Source of the DNA: Oscheius dolichura
Taxonomy: Eukaryota > Nematoda > Chromadorea > Rhabditida > Rhabditidae
Direction of reading: 5' to 3'
Length of the DNA stretch: 64,000 nucleotides
NCBI GenBank assembly: GCA_932521035.1
Contig: OW051497.1
Location: 1,054,001 to 1,118,000, forward strand
The translations under genes were made by a program, and so were the position numbers. This document shows, piece by piece, positions 9,331 to 23,400 of this stretch. The notes below the pieces were generated by a model. It did no database searches and was not told the origin of the DNA. It was given only the letters and a program-made list of their open reading frames with translations. Within the stretch, counting starts at the first letter, position 1; each line of letters begins with the position of its first letter.

Positions 9331-9851
9331 AGTCTTAATAGACCGATAGCGTCTTTTTTTGGGATTCACCCATATGAACTAAAGAACTAAGCTGTAATGG
9401 GAAAAAAGTGGTCCCATTGCCATTTTAGTTACGATTTATCGCGTACAAATGATTAAAATATTCATATCTATACGCCACTCGAAAGATCTCATGTCACCTT
9501 GAGTGAACAACAGATATCGAACGGATGGCAGGGCGTCTTCTGAGTTTGATAGTACTGATAAACCTCGGTACAATACCTTGGCTCTTGATGACCTTATGAT
9601 TCACTATTCTTGAGGAAGAAACATTGTCTGTAATCGGGGTAGGCTGGTTTGATAAGGGGAGAGCCCATTTTGAACGCAGAAGGGCGTATTCTGGGGCTTG
9701 TTGGCAGTAATAACCCTCGCTTCGATGAATGGGTCTTGGCGAGTAATACTTTTAGAATTTCTAGATAACAAGCCCGTTCCTGGCATCGTAGGAGCGCTAG
9801 GCGTGGGACTTCCTGTCCAATTCCTAGAGGAAATAGAGAAATCTGAACCCA
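9331..9851. other. spacer between R2 copies
   Basis: No gene, repeat or RNA could be supported. Short open frames on both strands between about 9594 and 9900 overlap each other and run into R2, so they are treated as chance. Confidence 0.4.
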
Positions 9852-10060
9852 AGGTGCCACAGTTAGACAGCCGCGTCGGCTGTGGCGGCCGTGTCTAGGG
9901 TCTTATGGGCTCCGCGGATGTTTCGCTCTCTCGCAGTTTCGTTGTCGTATTACCCTTTAGAAAAGTTGATAATTATTGTAGATCACCCCCTTGCCTCCTG
10001 AATGCTACCAAAAAATATAGAAAATGTCTCCTCTAGTGGTCCCTAGCATTAAAAACGAAT
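9852..10060 (+). repeat. dispersed repeat R2, copy 2, truncated
   Basis: Begins with GCCACAGTTAGACAGCCGCG and follows the R2 sequence to AAAAACGAAT, where it stops abruptly. A 70-bp unrelated stretch separates it from the first unit of the tandem array. The opening module is closely related to the palindromic module inside each array unit. Confidence 0.8.
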
Positions 10061-13000
10061 TGAGTGCGATCAGCTGCGCGCCCTTTCCAGCTCAAACGGG
10101 GAGCGAATGGGCAGTTTCTTGTAAATCAAAACAGTTAATTTCCAGAGCATACTTGTAAGGGAACAGCTTCTGCCACACTGGGAACGTTCCTGATGCGTAG
10201 GATCCTCGGATTCACTGGAAATTAGAGAACTGGAGACCAGGAAACCACAATATGAGCGCCACAGTTAGGCAGCCGCGTCGTTTGTGGCGGCCACAGCCGA
10301 CGCGGCTGTCGAATTGTGGCGGGTGTTCCTCTTCTAAACTTTAAAAAACCCCCCTTGGAGCCCAATAACCGGCAAACCGTGTCTGTATCCTAGTTTCTGG
10401 CCATCCCAGAGACTGCAGAATTAGCTACTCGATCTTCTTGCCAGCATGGATAGCCGGAAAGCGGCCTCTTCCGCCATGCGGTGGTAATAATCCTTTCCTT
10501 GGTCAGTAGGTCAATGGTGCCACTATTCTTAGGCATTTCTCTATAAACCGAACCCGCTGGTGGGTGCTCGGGAGCGTACTGATAGTGACGAAAGTCTTGC
10601 TCACTCTGTTAATCCTTGTCCTGTATCACAGGCCCACCCTATGGCCAAGACGGTGCTAATAATCCCCCCGTTGGGTACAAGGCCCATGGAGAAGTTAATT
10701 TCCAGAGCATACTTGTAAGGGAACAGCTTCTGACACACTGGGAACGTTCCTGATGCGTAGGATCCTCGGATTCACTGGAAATTAGAGAACTGGAGACCAG
10801 GAAACCACAATATGAGCGCCACAGTTAGGCAACCGCGTCGTTTGTGGCGGCCACAGCCGACGCGGCTGTCGTATTGTGGCGGGTGTTCCAATTCTAAACC
10901 TTAAAAAACCCCCCTTGGAGCCCAATAACCGGCAAACCGTGTCTGTATCCTAGTTTCTGGCCATCCCAGAGACTGCAGAATTAGCTACTCGATCTTCTTG
11001 CCAGCATGGATAGCCGGAAAGCGGCCTCTTCCGCCATGCGGTGGTAATAATCCTTTCCTTGGTCAGTAGGTCAATGGTGCCACTATTCTTAGGCATTTCT
11101 CTATAAACCGAACCCGCTGGTGGGTGCTCGGGAGCGTACTGATAGTGACGAAAGTCTTGCTCACTCTGTTAATCCTTGTCCTGTATCACAGGCCCACCCT
11201 ATGGCCAAGACGGTGCTAATAATCCCCCCGTTGGGTACAAGGCCCATGGAGAAGTTAATTTCCAGAGCATACTTGTAAGGGAACAGCTTCTGACACACTG
11301 GGAACGTTCCTGATGCGTAGGATCCTCGGACTCATTGGAAATTAGAGAATTGGAGGCCAGGAAACCACAATACGAGCGCCACAGTTAGGCAACCGCGTCG
11401 TTTGTGGCGGCCCCAGCCGACGCGGCTGTCGTATTGTGGCGGGTGTTCCTCTTCTTAACCTTGAAAAACCCCCTTTGGAGCCCAATAACCGGCAAACCGT
11501 GTCTGTATCCTAGTTTCTGGCCATCCCAGAAACTGCAGAATTAGCTACCCGATCTTCTTGCCAGCATGGCTGGGGAGCGTACTGATAGTGACGACAGTCT
11601 TGCTCACTCTGGTAATCCTTGTCCTGTATCACCGGCCCACCCAATGGCCAAGACGGTGCTAATAATCCCCCCGTTGGGTACAAGGCCCATGGAGAAGTTA
11701 ATTTCCAGAGCATACTTGTAAGGGAACAGCTTCTGACACACTGGGAACGTTCCTGATGCGTAGGATCCTCGGATTCACTGGAAATTAGAGAATTGGAGAC
11801 CAGGAAACCACATTATGAGCGCCACAGTTAGGCAACCGCGTCGTTTGTGGCGGCCACAGCCGACGCGGCTGTCGAACTGTGGCGGGTCTTCCTCTCCTAA
11901 ACCTTAAAAAACCCCCTTTGGAGCCCAATAACCGGCCAACCGAGTCTATATCCTAGTTTCTGGCCATCCCAGAAACTGCAGAATTAGCTACCCGATCTTC
12001 TTGCCAGCATGGCTGGGGAGCGTACTGATAGTGACGACAGTCTTGCTCACTCTGGTAATCCTTGTCCTGTATCACCGGCCCACCCAATGGCCAAGACGGT
12101 GCTAATAATCCCCCCGTTGGGTACAAGGCCCATGGAGAAGTTAATTTCCAGAGCACACTTGTAAGGGAACAGCTTCTGACACACTGGGAACGTTCCTGAT
12201 GCGTAGGATCCTCGGATTCACTGGAAATTAGAGAAGTGGAGACCAGGAAACCACAATATGAGCGCCATAGTTAGGCAACCGCGTCGTTTGTGGCGGCCAC
12301 AGCCGACGCGGCTGTCGTATTGTGGCGGGTGTTCCAATTCTAAACCTTAAAAAACCCCCCTTGGAGCCCAATAACCGGCCAACCGTGTCTATATCCTAGT
12401 TTCTGGCCATCCCAGAGACTGCAGAATTGGCTACCCGATCTTCTTCCCAGCATGCATAGCCGGAAAGCGGCCTCTTCCGCCATGCGGTGGTAATAATCCT
12501 TTCCTTGGTCAGTAGGTCAATGGTGCCACTATTCTTAGGCATTTCTCTATAAACCGAACTCGCTGGTGGGTGCTCGGGAGCGTACTGATAGTGACGAAAG
12601 TCTTGCTCACTCTGTTAATCCTTGTCCTGTATCACAGGCTCACCCTATGGCCAACACGGTACTAATAATCCTCCGTTGGGTACAAGTCCCATGGAGAAGT
12701 TAATTTCCAGAGCATACTTGTAAGGGAACAGCTTCTGACACACTAGGAACGTTCCTGATGCGTAGGATCCTCGGATTCACTGGAAATTAGAGAACTGGAG
12801 ACCAGGAAACCACAATATGAGCGCCATAGTTAGGCAACCGCGTCGTTTGTGGCGGCCACAGCCGACGCGGCTGTCGTATTGTGGCGGGTGTTCCAATTCT
12901 AAACCTTAAAAAACCCCCCTTGGAGCCCAATAACCGGCAAACCGTGTCTGTATCCTAGTTTCTGGCCATCCCAGAGACTGCAGAATTAGCTACTCGATCT

Positions 13001-15832
13001 TCTTGCCAGCATGGATAGCCGGAAAGCGGCCTCTTCCGCCATGCGGTGGTAATAATCCTTTCCTTGGTCAGTAGGTCAATGGTGCCACTATTCTTAGGCA
13101 TTTCTCTATAAACCGAACCCGCTGGTGGGTGCTCGGGAGCGTACTGATAGTGACGAAAGTCTTGCTCACTCTGTTAATCCTTGTCCTGTATCACAGGCCC
13201 ACCCTATGGCCAAGACGGTGCTAATAATCCCCCCGTTGGGTACAAGGCCCATGGAGAAGTTAATTTCCAGAGCATACTTGTAAGGGAACAGCTTCTGACA
13301 CACTGGGAACGTTCCTGATGCGTAGGATCCTCGGACTCATTGGAAATTAGAGAATTGGAGGCCAGGAAACCACAATACGAGCGCCACAGTTAGGCAACCG
13401 CGTCGTTTGTGGCGGCCCCAGCCGACGCGGCTGTCGTATTGTGGCGGGTGTTCCTCTTCTAAACCTTGAAAAACCCCCTTTGGAGCCCAATAACCGGCAA
13501 ACCGTGTCTGTATCCTAGTTTCTGGCCATCCCAGAAACTGCAGAATTAGCTACCCGATCTTCTTGCCAGCATGGCTGGGGAGCGTACTGATAGTGACGAC
13601 AGTCTTGCTCACTCTGGTAATCCTTGTCCTGTATCACCGGCCCACCCAATGGCCAAGACGGTGCTAATAATCCCCCCGTTGGGTACAAGGCCCATGGAGA
13701 AGTTAATTTCCAGAGCATACTTGTAAGGGAACAGCTTCTGACACACTGGGAACGTTCCTGATGCGTAGGATCCTCGGATTCACTGGAAATTAGAGAATTG
13801 GAGACCAGGAAACCACATTATGAGCGCCACAGTTAGGCAACCGCGTCGTTTGTGGCGGCCACAGCCGAAGCGGCTGTCGAATTGTGGCGGGTGTTCCTCT
13901 TCTAAACCTTGAAAAACCCCCTTTGGAGCCCAATAACCGGCAAACCGTGTCTGTATCCTAGTTTCTGGCCATCCCAGAGACTGCAGAATTAGCTACCCGA
14001 TCTTCTTGCCAGCATGGCTGGGGAGCGTACTGATAGTGACGACAGTCTTGCTCACTCTGGTAATCCTTGTCCTGTATCACAGGCCCACCCTATGGCCAAG
14101 ACGGTGCTAATAATCCCCCCGTTGGGTACAAGGCCCATGGAGAAGTTAATTTCCAGAGCATACTTGTAAGGGAACAGCTGCTGACACACTGGGAACGTTC
14201 CTGATGCGTAGGATCCTCGGATTCACTGGAAATTAGAGAATTGGAGACCAGGAAACCACATTATGAGCGCCACAGTTAGGCAACCGCGTCGTTTGTGGCG
14301 GCCACAGCCGAAGCGGCTGTCGAACTGTGGCGGGTCTTCCTCTCCTAAACCTTAAAAAACCCCCTTTGGAGCCCAATAACCGGCCAACCGAGTCTATATC
14401 CTAGTTTCTGGCCATCCCAGAAACTGCAGAATTAGCTACCCGATCTTCTTGCCAGCATGGCTGGGGAGCGTACTGATAGTGACGACAGTCTTGCTCACTC
14501 TGGTAATCCTTGTCCTGTATCACAGGCCCACCCTATGGCCAAGACGGTGCTAATAATCCCCCCGTTGGGTACAAGGCCCATGGAGAAGTTAATTTCCAGA
14601 GCACACTTGTAAGGGAACAGCTTCTGACACACTGGGAGCGTTCCTGATGCGTAGGATCCTCGGATTCACTGGAAATTAGAGAAGTGGAGACCAGGAAACC
14701 ACAATATGAGCGCCATAGTTAGGCAACCGCGTCGTTTGTGGCGGCCACAGCCGACGCGGCTGTCGTATTGTGGCGGGTGTTCCAATTCTAAATCTTAAAA
14801 AACCCCCCTTGGAGCCCAATAACCGGCCAACCGTGTCTATATCCTAGTTTCTGGCCATCCCAGAGACTGCAGAATTGGCTACCCGATCTTCTTCCCAGCA
14901 TGCATAGCCGGAAAGCGGCCTCTTCCGCCATGCGGTGGTAATAATCCTTTCCTTGGTCAGTAGGTCAATGGTGCCACTATTCTTAGGCATTTCTCTATAA
15001 ACCGAACTCGCTGGTGGGTGCTGGGGAGCGTCCTGATAGTGACGAAAGTCTTGCTCACTCTGTTAATCCTTGTCCTGTATCACAGGTCCACCCTACGGCC
15101 CACAGGGTACTAATAATCCTCCGTTGGGTACAAGGCCCATGGAGAAGTTAATTTCCAGAGCATACTTGTAAGGGAACAGCTTCTGACACACTGGGAACGT
15201 TCCTGATGCGTAGGATCCTCGGATTCACTGGAAATTAGAGAAGTGGAGACCAGGAAACCACAATATGAGCGCCACAGTTAGGCAACCGCGTCGTTTGTGG
15301 CGGCCACAGCCGACGCGGCTGTCGTATTGTGGCGGGTGTTCCAATTCTAAACCTTAAAAAACCCCCCTTGGAGCCCAATAACCGGCCAACCGTGTCTATA
15401 TCCTAGTTTCTGGCCATCCCAGAGACTGCAAAATTGGCTACCCGATCTTCTTCCCAGCATGGATAGCCGGAAAGCGGCCTCTTCCGCCATGCGGTGGTAA
15501 TAATCCTTTCCTTGGTCAGTAGGTCAATGGTGCCACTATTCTTAGGCATTTCTCTATAAACCGAACTCGCTGGTGGGTGCTCGGGAGCGTACTGATAGTG
15601 ACGAAAGTCTTGCTCACTCTGTTAATCCTTGTCCTGTATCACAGGTCCACCCTACGGCCCACAGGGTACTAATAATCCTCCGTTGGGTACAAGGCCCATG
15701 GAGAAGTTAATTTCCAGAGCATACTTGAAAGGGAACAGCTTCTGACACACTGGGAACGTTCCTGATGCGTAGGATCCTCGGATTCACTGGAAATTAGAGA
15801 ACTGGAGACCAGGAAACCACAATATGAGCGCC

Positions 15833-18800
15833 ACAGTTAGGCAACCGCGTCGTTTGTGGCGGCCACAGCCGACGCGGCTGTCGAATTGTGGCGGGTGTTC
15901 CTCTTCTAAACCTTGAAAAACCCCCTTTGGAGCCCAATAACCGGCAAACCGTGTCTGTATCCTAGTTTCTGGCCATCCCAGAAACACCAGAATTAGCTAC
16001 CCGATCTTCTTGCCTGCATGGATAGCCGGAAAACGGCCCCTTCCTCCTCCTGGTGGGTGCTGGGGAGCGTCCTGATAGTGACGAAAGTCTTGCTCACTCT
16101 GTTAATCCTTGTCCTGTATCACAGGTCCACCCTACGGCCCACAGGGTACTAATAATCCTCCGTTGGGTACAAGGCCCATGGAGAAGTTAATTTCCAGAGC
16201 ATACTTGTAAGGGAACAGCTTCTGACACACTGGGAACGTTCCTGATGCGTAGGATCCTCGGATTCACTGGAAATTAGAGAACTGGAGACCAGGAAACCAC
16301 AATATGAGCGCCACAGTTAGGCAACCGCGTCGTTTGTGGCGGCCACAGCCGACGCGGCTGTCGAATTGTGGCGGGTGTTCCTCTTCTAAACCTTGAAAAA
16401 CCCCCTTTGGAGCCCAATAACCGGCAAACCGTGTCTGTATCCTAGTTTCTGGCCATCCCAGAAACACCAGAATTAGCTACCCGATCTTCTTGCCTGCATG
16501 GATAGCCGGAAAACGGCCCCTTCCTCCTCCTGGTGGGTGCTGGGGAGCGTCCTGATAGTGACGAAAGTCTTGCTCACTCTGTTAATCCTTGTCCTGTATC
16601 ACAGGTCCACCCTACGGCCCACAGGGTACTAATAATCCTCCGTTGGGTACAAGGCCCATGGAGAAGTTAATTTCCAGAGCATACTTGTAAGGGAACAGCT
16701 TCTGACACACTGGGAACGTTCCTGATGCGTAGGATCCTCGGATTCACTGGAAATTAGAGAAGTGGAGACCAGGAAACCACAATATGAGCGCCACAGTTAG
16801 GCAACCGCGTCGTTTGTGGCGGCCACAGCCGACGCGGCTGTCGTATTGTGGCGGGTGTTCCAATTCTAAACCTTAAAAAACCCCCCTTGGAGCCCAATAA
16901 CCGGCCAACCGTGTCTATATCCTAGTTTCTGGCCATCCCAGAGACTGCAAAATTGGCTACCCGATCTTCTTCCCAGCATGGATAGCCGGAAAGCGGCCTC
17001 TTCCGCCATGCGGTGGTAATAATCCTTTCCTTGGTCAGTAGGTCAATGGTGCCACTATTCTTAGGCATTTCTCTATAAACCGAACTCGCTGGTGGGTGCT
17101 CGGGAGCGTACTGATAGTGACGAAAGTCTTGCTCACTCTGTTAATCCTTGTCCTGTATCACAGGTCCACCCTACGGCCCACAGGGTACTAATAATCCTCC
17201 GTTGGGTACAAGTCCCATGGAGAAGTTAATTTCCAGCGCATAGTTGTAAGGGAAGAGCTTCTGACACACTGGGAACGTTCCTGATGCGTAGGATCCTCGG
17301 ATTCATTGGAAATTAGAGAATTGGAGGCCAGGAAACCACAATACGAGCGCCACAGTTAGGCAACCGCGTCGTTTGTGGCGGCCACAGCCGACGCGGCTGT
17401 CGAATTGTGGCGGGTGTTCCTCTTCTAAACCTTGAAAAACCCCCTTTGGAGCCCAATAACCGGCAAAATGTGTCTGTATCCTAGTTTCTGGCCATCCCAG
17501 AAACACCAGAATTAGCTACCCGATCTTCTTGCCTGCATGGATAGCCGGAAAACGGCCCCTTCCTCCTCCTGGTGGGTGCTGGGGAGCGTCCTGATAGTGA
17601 CGAAAGTCTTGCTCACTCTGTTAATCCTTGTCCTGTATCACAGGTCCACCCTACGGCCCACAGGGTACTAATAATCCTCCGTTGGGTACAAGGCCCATGG
17701 AGAAGTTAATTTCCAGAGCATACTTGTAAGGGAACAGCTTCTGACACACTGGGAACGTTCCTGATGCGTAGGATCCTCGGATTCACTGGAAATTAGAGAA
17801 GTGGAGACCAGGAAACCACAATATGAGCGCCACAGTTAGGCAACCGCGTCGTTTGTGGCGGCCACAGCCGACGCGGCTGTCGTATTGTGGCGGGTGTTCC
17901 AATTCTAAACCTTAAAAAACCCCCCTTGGAGCCCAATAACCGGCCAACCGTGTCTATATCCTAGTTTCTGGCCATCCCAGAGACTGCAAAATTGGCTACC
18001 CGATCTTCTTCCCAGCATGGATAGCCGGAAAGCGGCCTCTTCCGCCATGCGGTGGTAATAATCCTTTCCTTGGTCAGTAGGTCAATGGTGCCACTATTCT
18101 TAGGCATTTCTCTATAAACCGAACTCGCTGGTGGGTGCTCGGGAGCGTACTGACAGTGACGAAAGTCTTGCTCACTCTGTTAATCCTTGTCCTGTATCAC
18201 AGGTCCACCCTACGGCCCACAGGGTACTAATAATCCTCCGTTGGGTACAAGGCCCATGGAGAAGTTAATTTCCAGAGCATACTTGAAAGGGAACAGCTTC
18301 TGACACACTGGGAACGTTCCTGATGCGTAGGATCCTCGGATTCACTGGAAATTAGAGAACTGGAGACCAGGAAACCACAATATGAGCGCCACAGTTAGGC
18401 AACCGCGTCGTTTGTGGCGGCCACAGCCGACGCGGCTGTCGAATTGTGGCGGGTGTTCCTCTTCTAAACCTTGAAAAACCCCCTTTGGAGCCCAATAACC
18501 GGCAAACCGTGTCTGTATCCTAGTTTCTGGCCATCCCAGAAACACCAGAATTAGCTACCCGATCTTCTTGCCTGCATGGATAGCCGGAAAACGGCCCCTT
18601 CCTCCTCCTGGTGGGTGCTGGGGAGCGTCCTGATAGTGACGACAGTCTTGCTCACTCTGTTAATCCTTGTCCTGTATCACAGGCCCACCCTATGGCCCTC
18701 ACGGTACTAATAATCCTCCGTTGGGTACAAGTCCCACGGAGAAGTTAATTTCCAGAGCATACTTGTAAGGGAACAGCTTCTGACACACTGGGAACGTTCC

Positions 18801-21200
18801 TGATGCGTAGGATCCTCGGATTCATTGGAAATTAGAGAATTGGAGGCCAGGAAACCACAATACGAGCGCCACAGTTAGGCAACCGCGTCGTTTGTGGCGG
18901 CCACAGCCGACGCGGCTGTCGAATTGTGGCGGGTGTTCCTCTTCTAAACCTTGAAAAACCCCCTTTGGAGCCCAATAACCGGCAAACCGTGTCTGTATCC
19001 TAGTTTCTGGCCATCCCAGAAACACCAGAATTAGCTACCCGATCTTCTTGCCTGCATGGATAGCCGGAAAACGGCCCCTTCCTCCTCCTGGTGGGTGCGA
19101 AGGCCCATGGAGAAGTTAATTTCCAGAGCATACTTGTAAGGGAACAGCTTCTGACACACTGGGAACGTTCCTGATGCGTAGGATCCTCGGATTCACTGGA
19201 AATTAGAGAACTGGATACCAGGAAACCACAATATGAGCGCCACAGTTAGGCAACCGCGTCGTTTGTGGCGGCCACAGCCGACGCGGCTGTCGAATTGTGG
19301 CGGGTGTTCCTCTTCTAAACCTTGAAAAACCCCCTTTGGAGCCCAATAACCGGCAAACCGTGTCTGTATCCTAGTTTCTGGCCATCCCAGAAACACCAGA
19401 ATTAGCTACCCGATCTTCTTGCCTGCATGGATAGCCGGAAAACGGCCCCTTCCTCCTCCTGGTGGGTGCTGGGGAGCGTCCTGATAGTGACGACAGTCTT
19501 GCTCACTCTGTTAATCCTTGTCCTGTATCACAGGCCCACCCTATGGCCCTCACGGTACTAATAATCCTCCGTTGGGTACAAGTCCCACGGAGAAGTTAAT
19601 TTCCAGAGCATACTTGTAAGGGAACAGCTTCTGACACACTGGGAACGTTCCTGATGCGTAGGATCCTCGGATTCATTGGAAATTAGAGAATTGGAGGCCA
19701 GGAAACCACAATACGAGCGCCACAGTTAGGCAACCGCGTCGTTTGTGGCGGCCACAGCCGACGCGGCTGTCGAATTGTGGCGGGTGTTCCTCTTCTAAAC
19801 CTTGAAAAACCCCCTTTGGAGCCCAATAACCGGCAAACCGTGTCTGTATCCTAGTTTCTGGCCATCCCAGAAACACCAGAATTAGCTACCCGATCTTCTT
19901 GCCTGCATGGATAGCCGGAAAACGGCCCCTTCCTCCTCCTGGTGGGTGCTGGGGAGCGTCCTGATAGTGACGACAGTCTTGCTCACTCTGTTAATCCTTG
20001 TCCTGTATCACAGGCCCACCCTATGGCCCTCACGGTACTAATAATCCTCCGTTGGGTACAAGTCCCACGGAGAAGTTAATTTCCAGAGCATACTTGTAAG
20101 GGAACAGCTTCTGACACACTGGGAACGTTCCTGATGCGTAGGATCCTCGGATTCATTGGAAATTAGAGAATTGGAGGCCAGGAAACCACAATACGAGCGC
20201 CACAGTTAGGCAACCGCGTCGTTTGTGGCGGCCACAGCCGAAGCGGCTGTCGAATTGTGGCGGGTGTTCCTCTTCTAAACCTTGAAAAACCCCCTTTGGA
20301 GCCCAATAACCGGCCAACCGTGTCTGTATCCTAGTTTCTGGCCATCCCAGAAACTGCAGAATTAGCTACCCGATCTTCTTGCCAGCATGGCAGGGGAGCG
20401 TACTGATAGTGACAACAGTCACTCTGGTAATCCTTGTCCTGTATCACAGGCCCACCCTATGGCCAAGACGGTGCTAATAATCCCCCCGTTGGGTACAAGG
20501 CCCATGGAGAAGTTAATTTCCAGAGCACACTTGTAAGGGAACAGCTTCTGACACACTGGGAACGTTCCTGATGCGTAGGATCCTCGGATTCACTGGAAAT
20601 TAGAGAAGTGGAGGCCAGGAAACCACAATACGAGCGCCACAGTTAGGCAACCGCGTCGTTTGTGGCGGCCACAGCCGAAGCGGCTGTCGAATTGTGGCGG
20701 GTGTTCCTCTTCTAAACCTTGAAAAACCCCCTTTGGAGCCCAATAACCGGCAAACCGTGTCTGTATCCTAGTTTCTGGCCATCCCAGAGACTGCAGAATT
20801 GGCTACCCGATCTTCTTCCCAGCATGGATAGCCGGAAAGCGGCCTCTTCCGCCATGCGGTGGTAATAATCCTTTCCTTGGTCAGTAGGTCAATGGTGCCA
20901 CTATTCTTAGGCATTTCTCTATAAACCGAACTCGCTGGTGGGTGCTCGGGAGCGTACTGATAGTGACGAAAGTCTTGCTCACTCTGTTAATCCTTGTCCT
21001 GTATCACAGGTCCACCCTACGGCCCACAGGGTACTAATAATCCTCCGTTGGGTACAAGTCCCATGGAGAAGTTAATTTCCAGCGCATAGTTGTAAGGGAA
21101 GAGCTTCTGACACACTGGGAACGTTCCTGATGCGTAGGATCCTCGGATTCATTGGAAATTAGAGAATTGGAGGCCAGGAAACCACAATACGAGCGCCACA
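15833..21200 (+). repeat. higher-order block of the array, duplicated at 25281-31690
   Basis: Unit spacing here runs 480, 480, 559, 480, 559, 480, 371, 480, 480, 437, 558. From 25281 the order is 480, 480, 559, 480, 559, 480, 559, 480, 371, 480, 480, 437, 560: the same string with one extra 1039-nt dimer (480+559). A private variant (GTGACAACAGTCACTCTGG, a short deletion) occurs at equivalent places near 20410 and 30898, and also near 24495. This indicates multi-kilobase segmental duplication within the array. Confidence 0.7.
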
Positions 21201-23400
21201 GTTAGGCAACCGCGTCGTTTGTGGCGGCCACAGCCGAAGCGGCTGTCGAATTGTGGCGGGTGTTCCTCTTCTAAACCTTGAAAAACCCCCTTTGGAGCCC
21301 AATAACCGGCAAACCGTGTCTGTATCCTAGTTTCTGGCCATCCCAGAGACTGCAGAATTGGCTACCCGATCTTCTTCCCAGCATGGATAGCCGGAAAGCG
21401 GCCTCTTCCGCCATGCGGTGGTAATAATCCTTTCCTTGGTCAGTAGGTCAATGGTGCCACTATTCTTAGGCATTTCTCTATAAACCGAACTCGCTGGTGG
21501 GTGCTCGGGAGCGTACTGATAGTGACGAAAGTCTTGCTCACTCTGTTAATCCTTGTCCTGTATCACAGGTCCACCCTACGGCCCACAGGGTACTAATAAT
21601 CCTCCGTTGGGTACAAGTCCCATGGAGAAGTTAATTTCCAGCGCATAGTTGTAAGGGAAGAGCTTCTGACACACTGGGAACGTTCCTGATGCGTAGGATC
21701 CTCGGATTCATTGGAAATTAGAGAATTGGAGGCCAGGAAACCACAATACGAGCGCCACAGTTAGGCAACCGCGTCGTTTGTGGCGGCCACAGCCGAAGCG
21801 GCTGTCGAATTGTGGCGGGTGTTCCTCTTCTAAACCTTGAAAAACCCCCTTTGGAGCCCAATAACCGGCAAACCGTGTCTGTATCCTAGTTTCTGGCCAT
21901 CCCAGAGACTGCAGAATTGGCTACCCGATCTTCTTCCCAGCATGGATAGCCGGAAAGCGGCCTCTTCCGCCATGCGGTGGTAATAATCCTTTCCTTGGTC
22001 AGTAGGTCAATGGTGCCACTATTCTTAGGCATTTCTCTATAAACCGAACTCGCTGGTGGGTGCTCGGGAGCGTACTGATAGTGACGAAAGTCTTGCTCAC
22101 TCTGTTAATCCTTGTCCTGTATCACAGGTCCACCCTACGGCCCACAGGGTACTAATAATCCTCCGTTGGGTACAAGTCCCATGGAGAAGTTAATTTCCAG
22201 CGCATAGTTGTAAGGGAAGAGCTTCTGACACACTGGGAACGTTCCTGATGCGTAGGATCCTCGGATTCATTGGAAATTAGAGAATTGGAGGCCAGGAAAC
22301 CACAATACGAGCGCCACAGTTAGGCAACCGCGTCGTTTGTGGCGGCCACAGCCGAAGCGGCTGTCGAATTGTGGCGGGTGTTCCTCTTCTAAACCTTGAA
22401 AAACCCCCTTTGGAGCCCAATAACCGGCAAACCGTGTCTGTATCCTAGTTTCTGGCCATCCCAGAGACTGCAGAATTGGCTACCCGATCTTCTTCCCAGC
22501 ATGGATAGCCGGAAAGCGGCCTCTTCCGCCATGCGGTGGTAATAATCCTTTCCTTGGTCAGTAGGTCAATGGTGCCACTATTCTTAGGCATTTCTCTATA
22601 AACCGAACTCGCTGGTGGGTGCTCGGGAGCGTACTGATAGTGACGAAAGTCTTGCTCACTCTGTTAATCCTTGTCCTGTATCACAGGTCCACCCTACGGC
22701 CCACAGGGTACTAATAATCCTCCGTTGGGTACAAGTCCCATGGAGAAGTTAATTTCCAGCGCATAGTTGTAAGGGAAGAGCTTCTGACACACTGGGAACG
22801 TTCCTGATGCGTAGGATCCTCGGATTCATTGGAAATTAGAGAATTGGAGGCCAGGAAACCACAATACGAGCGCCACAGTTAGGCAACCGCGTCGTTTGTG
22901 GCGGCCACAGCCGAAGCGGCTGTCGAATTGTGGCGGGTGTTCCTCTTCTAAACCTTGAAAAACCCCCTTTGGAGCCCAATAACCGGCAAACCGTGTCTGT
23001 ATCCTAGTTTCTGGCCATCCCAGAGACTGCAGAATTGGCTACCCGATCTTCTTCCCAGCATGGATAGCCGGAAAGCGGCCTCTTCCGCCATGCGGTGGTA
23101 ATAATCCTTTCCTTGGTCAGTAGGTCAATGGTGCCACTATTCTTAGGCATTTCTCTATAAACCGAACTCGCTGGTGGGTGCTCGGGAGCGTACTGATAGT
23201 GACGAAAGTCTTGCTCACTCTGTTAATCCTTGTCCTGTATCACAGGTCCACCCTACGGCCCACAGGGTACTAATAATCCTCCGTTGGGTACAAGTCCCAT
23301 GGAGAAGTTAATTTCCAGCGCATAGTTGTAAGGGAAGAGCTTCTGACACACTGGGAACGTTCCTGATGCGTAGGATCCTCGGATTCATTGGAAATTAGAG
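20690..23400 (+). repeat. homogeneous run of consecutive 559-nt units
   Basis: Five consecutive long-class units with near-identical sequence, sharing variants such as CCGAAGCGGCTG in place of CCGACGCGGCTG and GCGCATAGTTGTAAGGGAAG. This is the most uniform stretch of the array and probably its most recent expansion. Confidence 0.8.
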
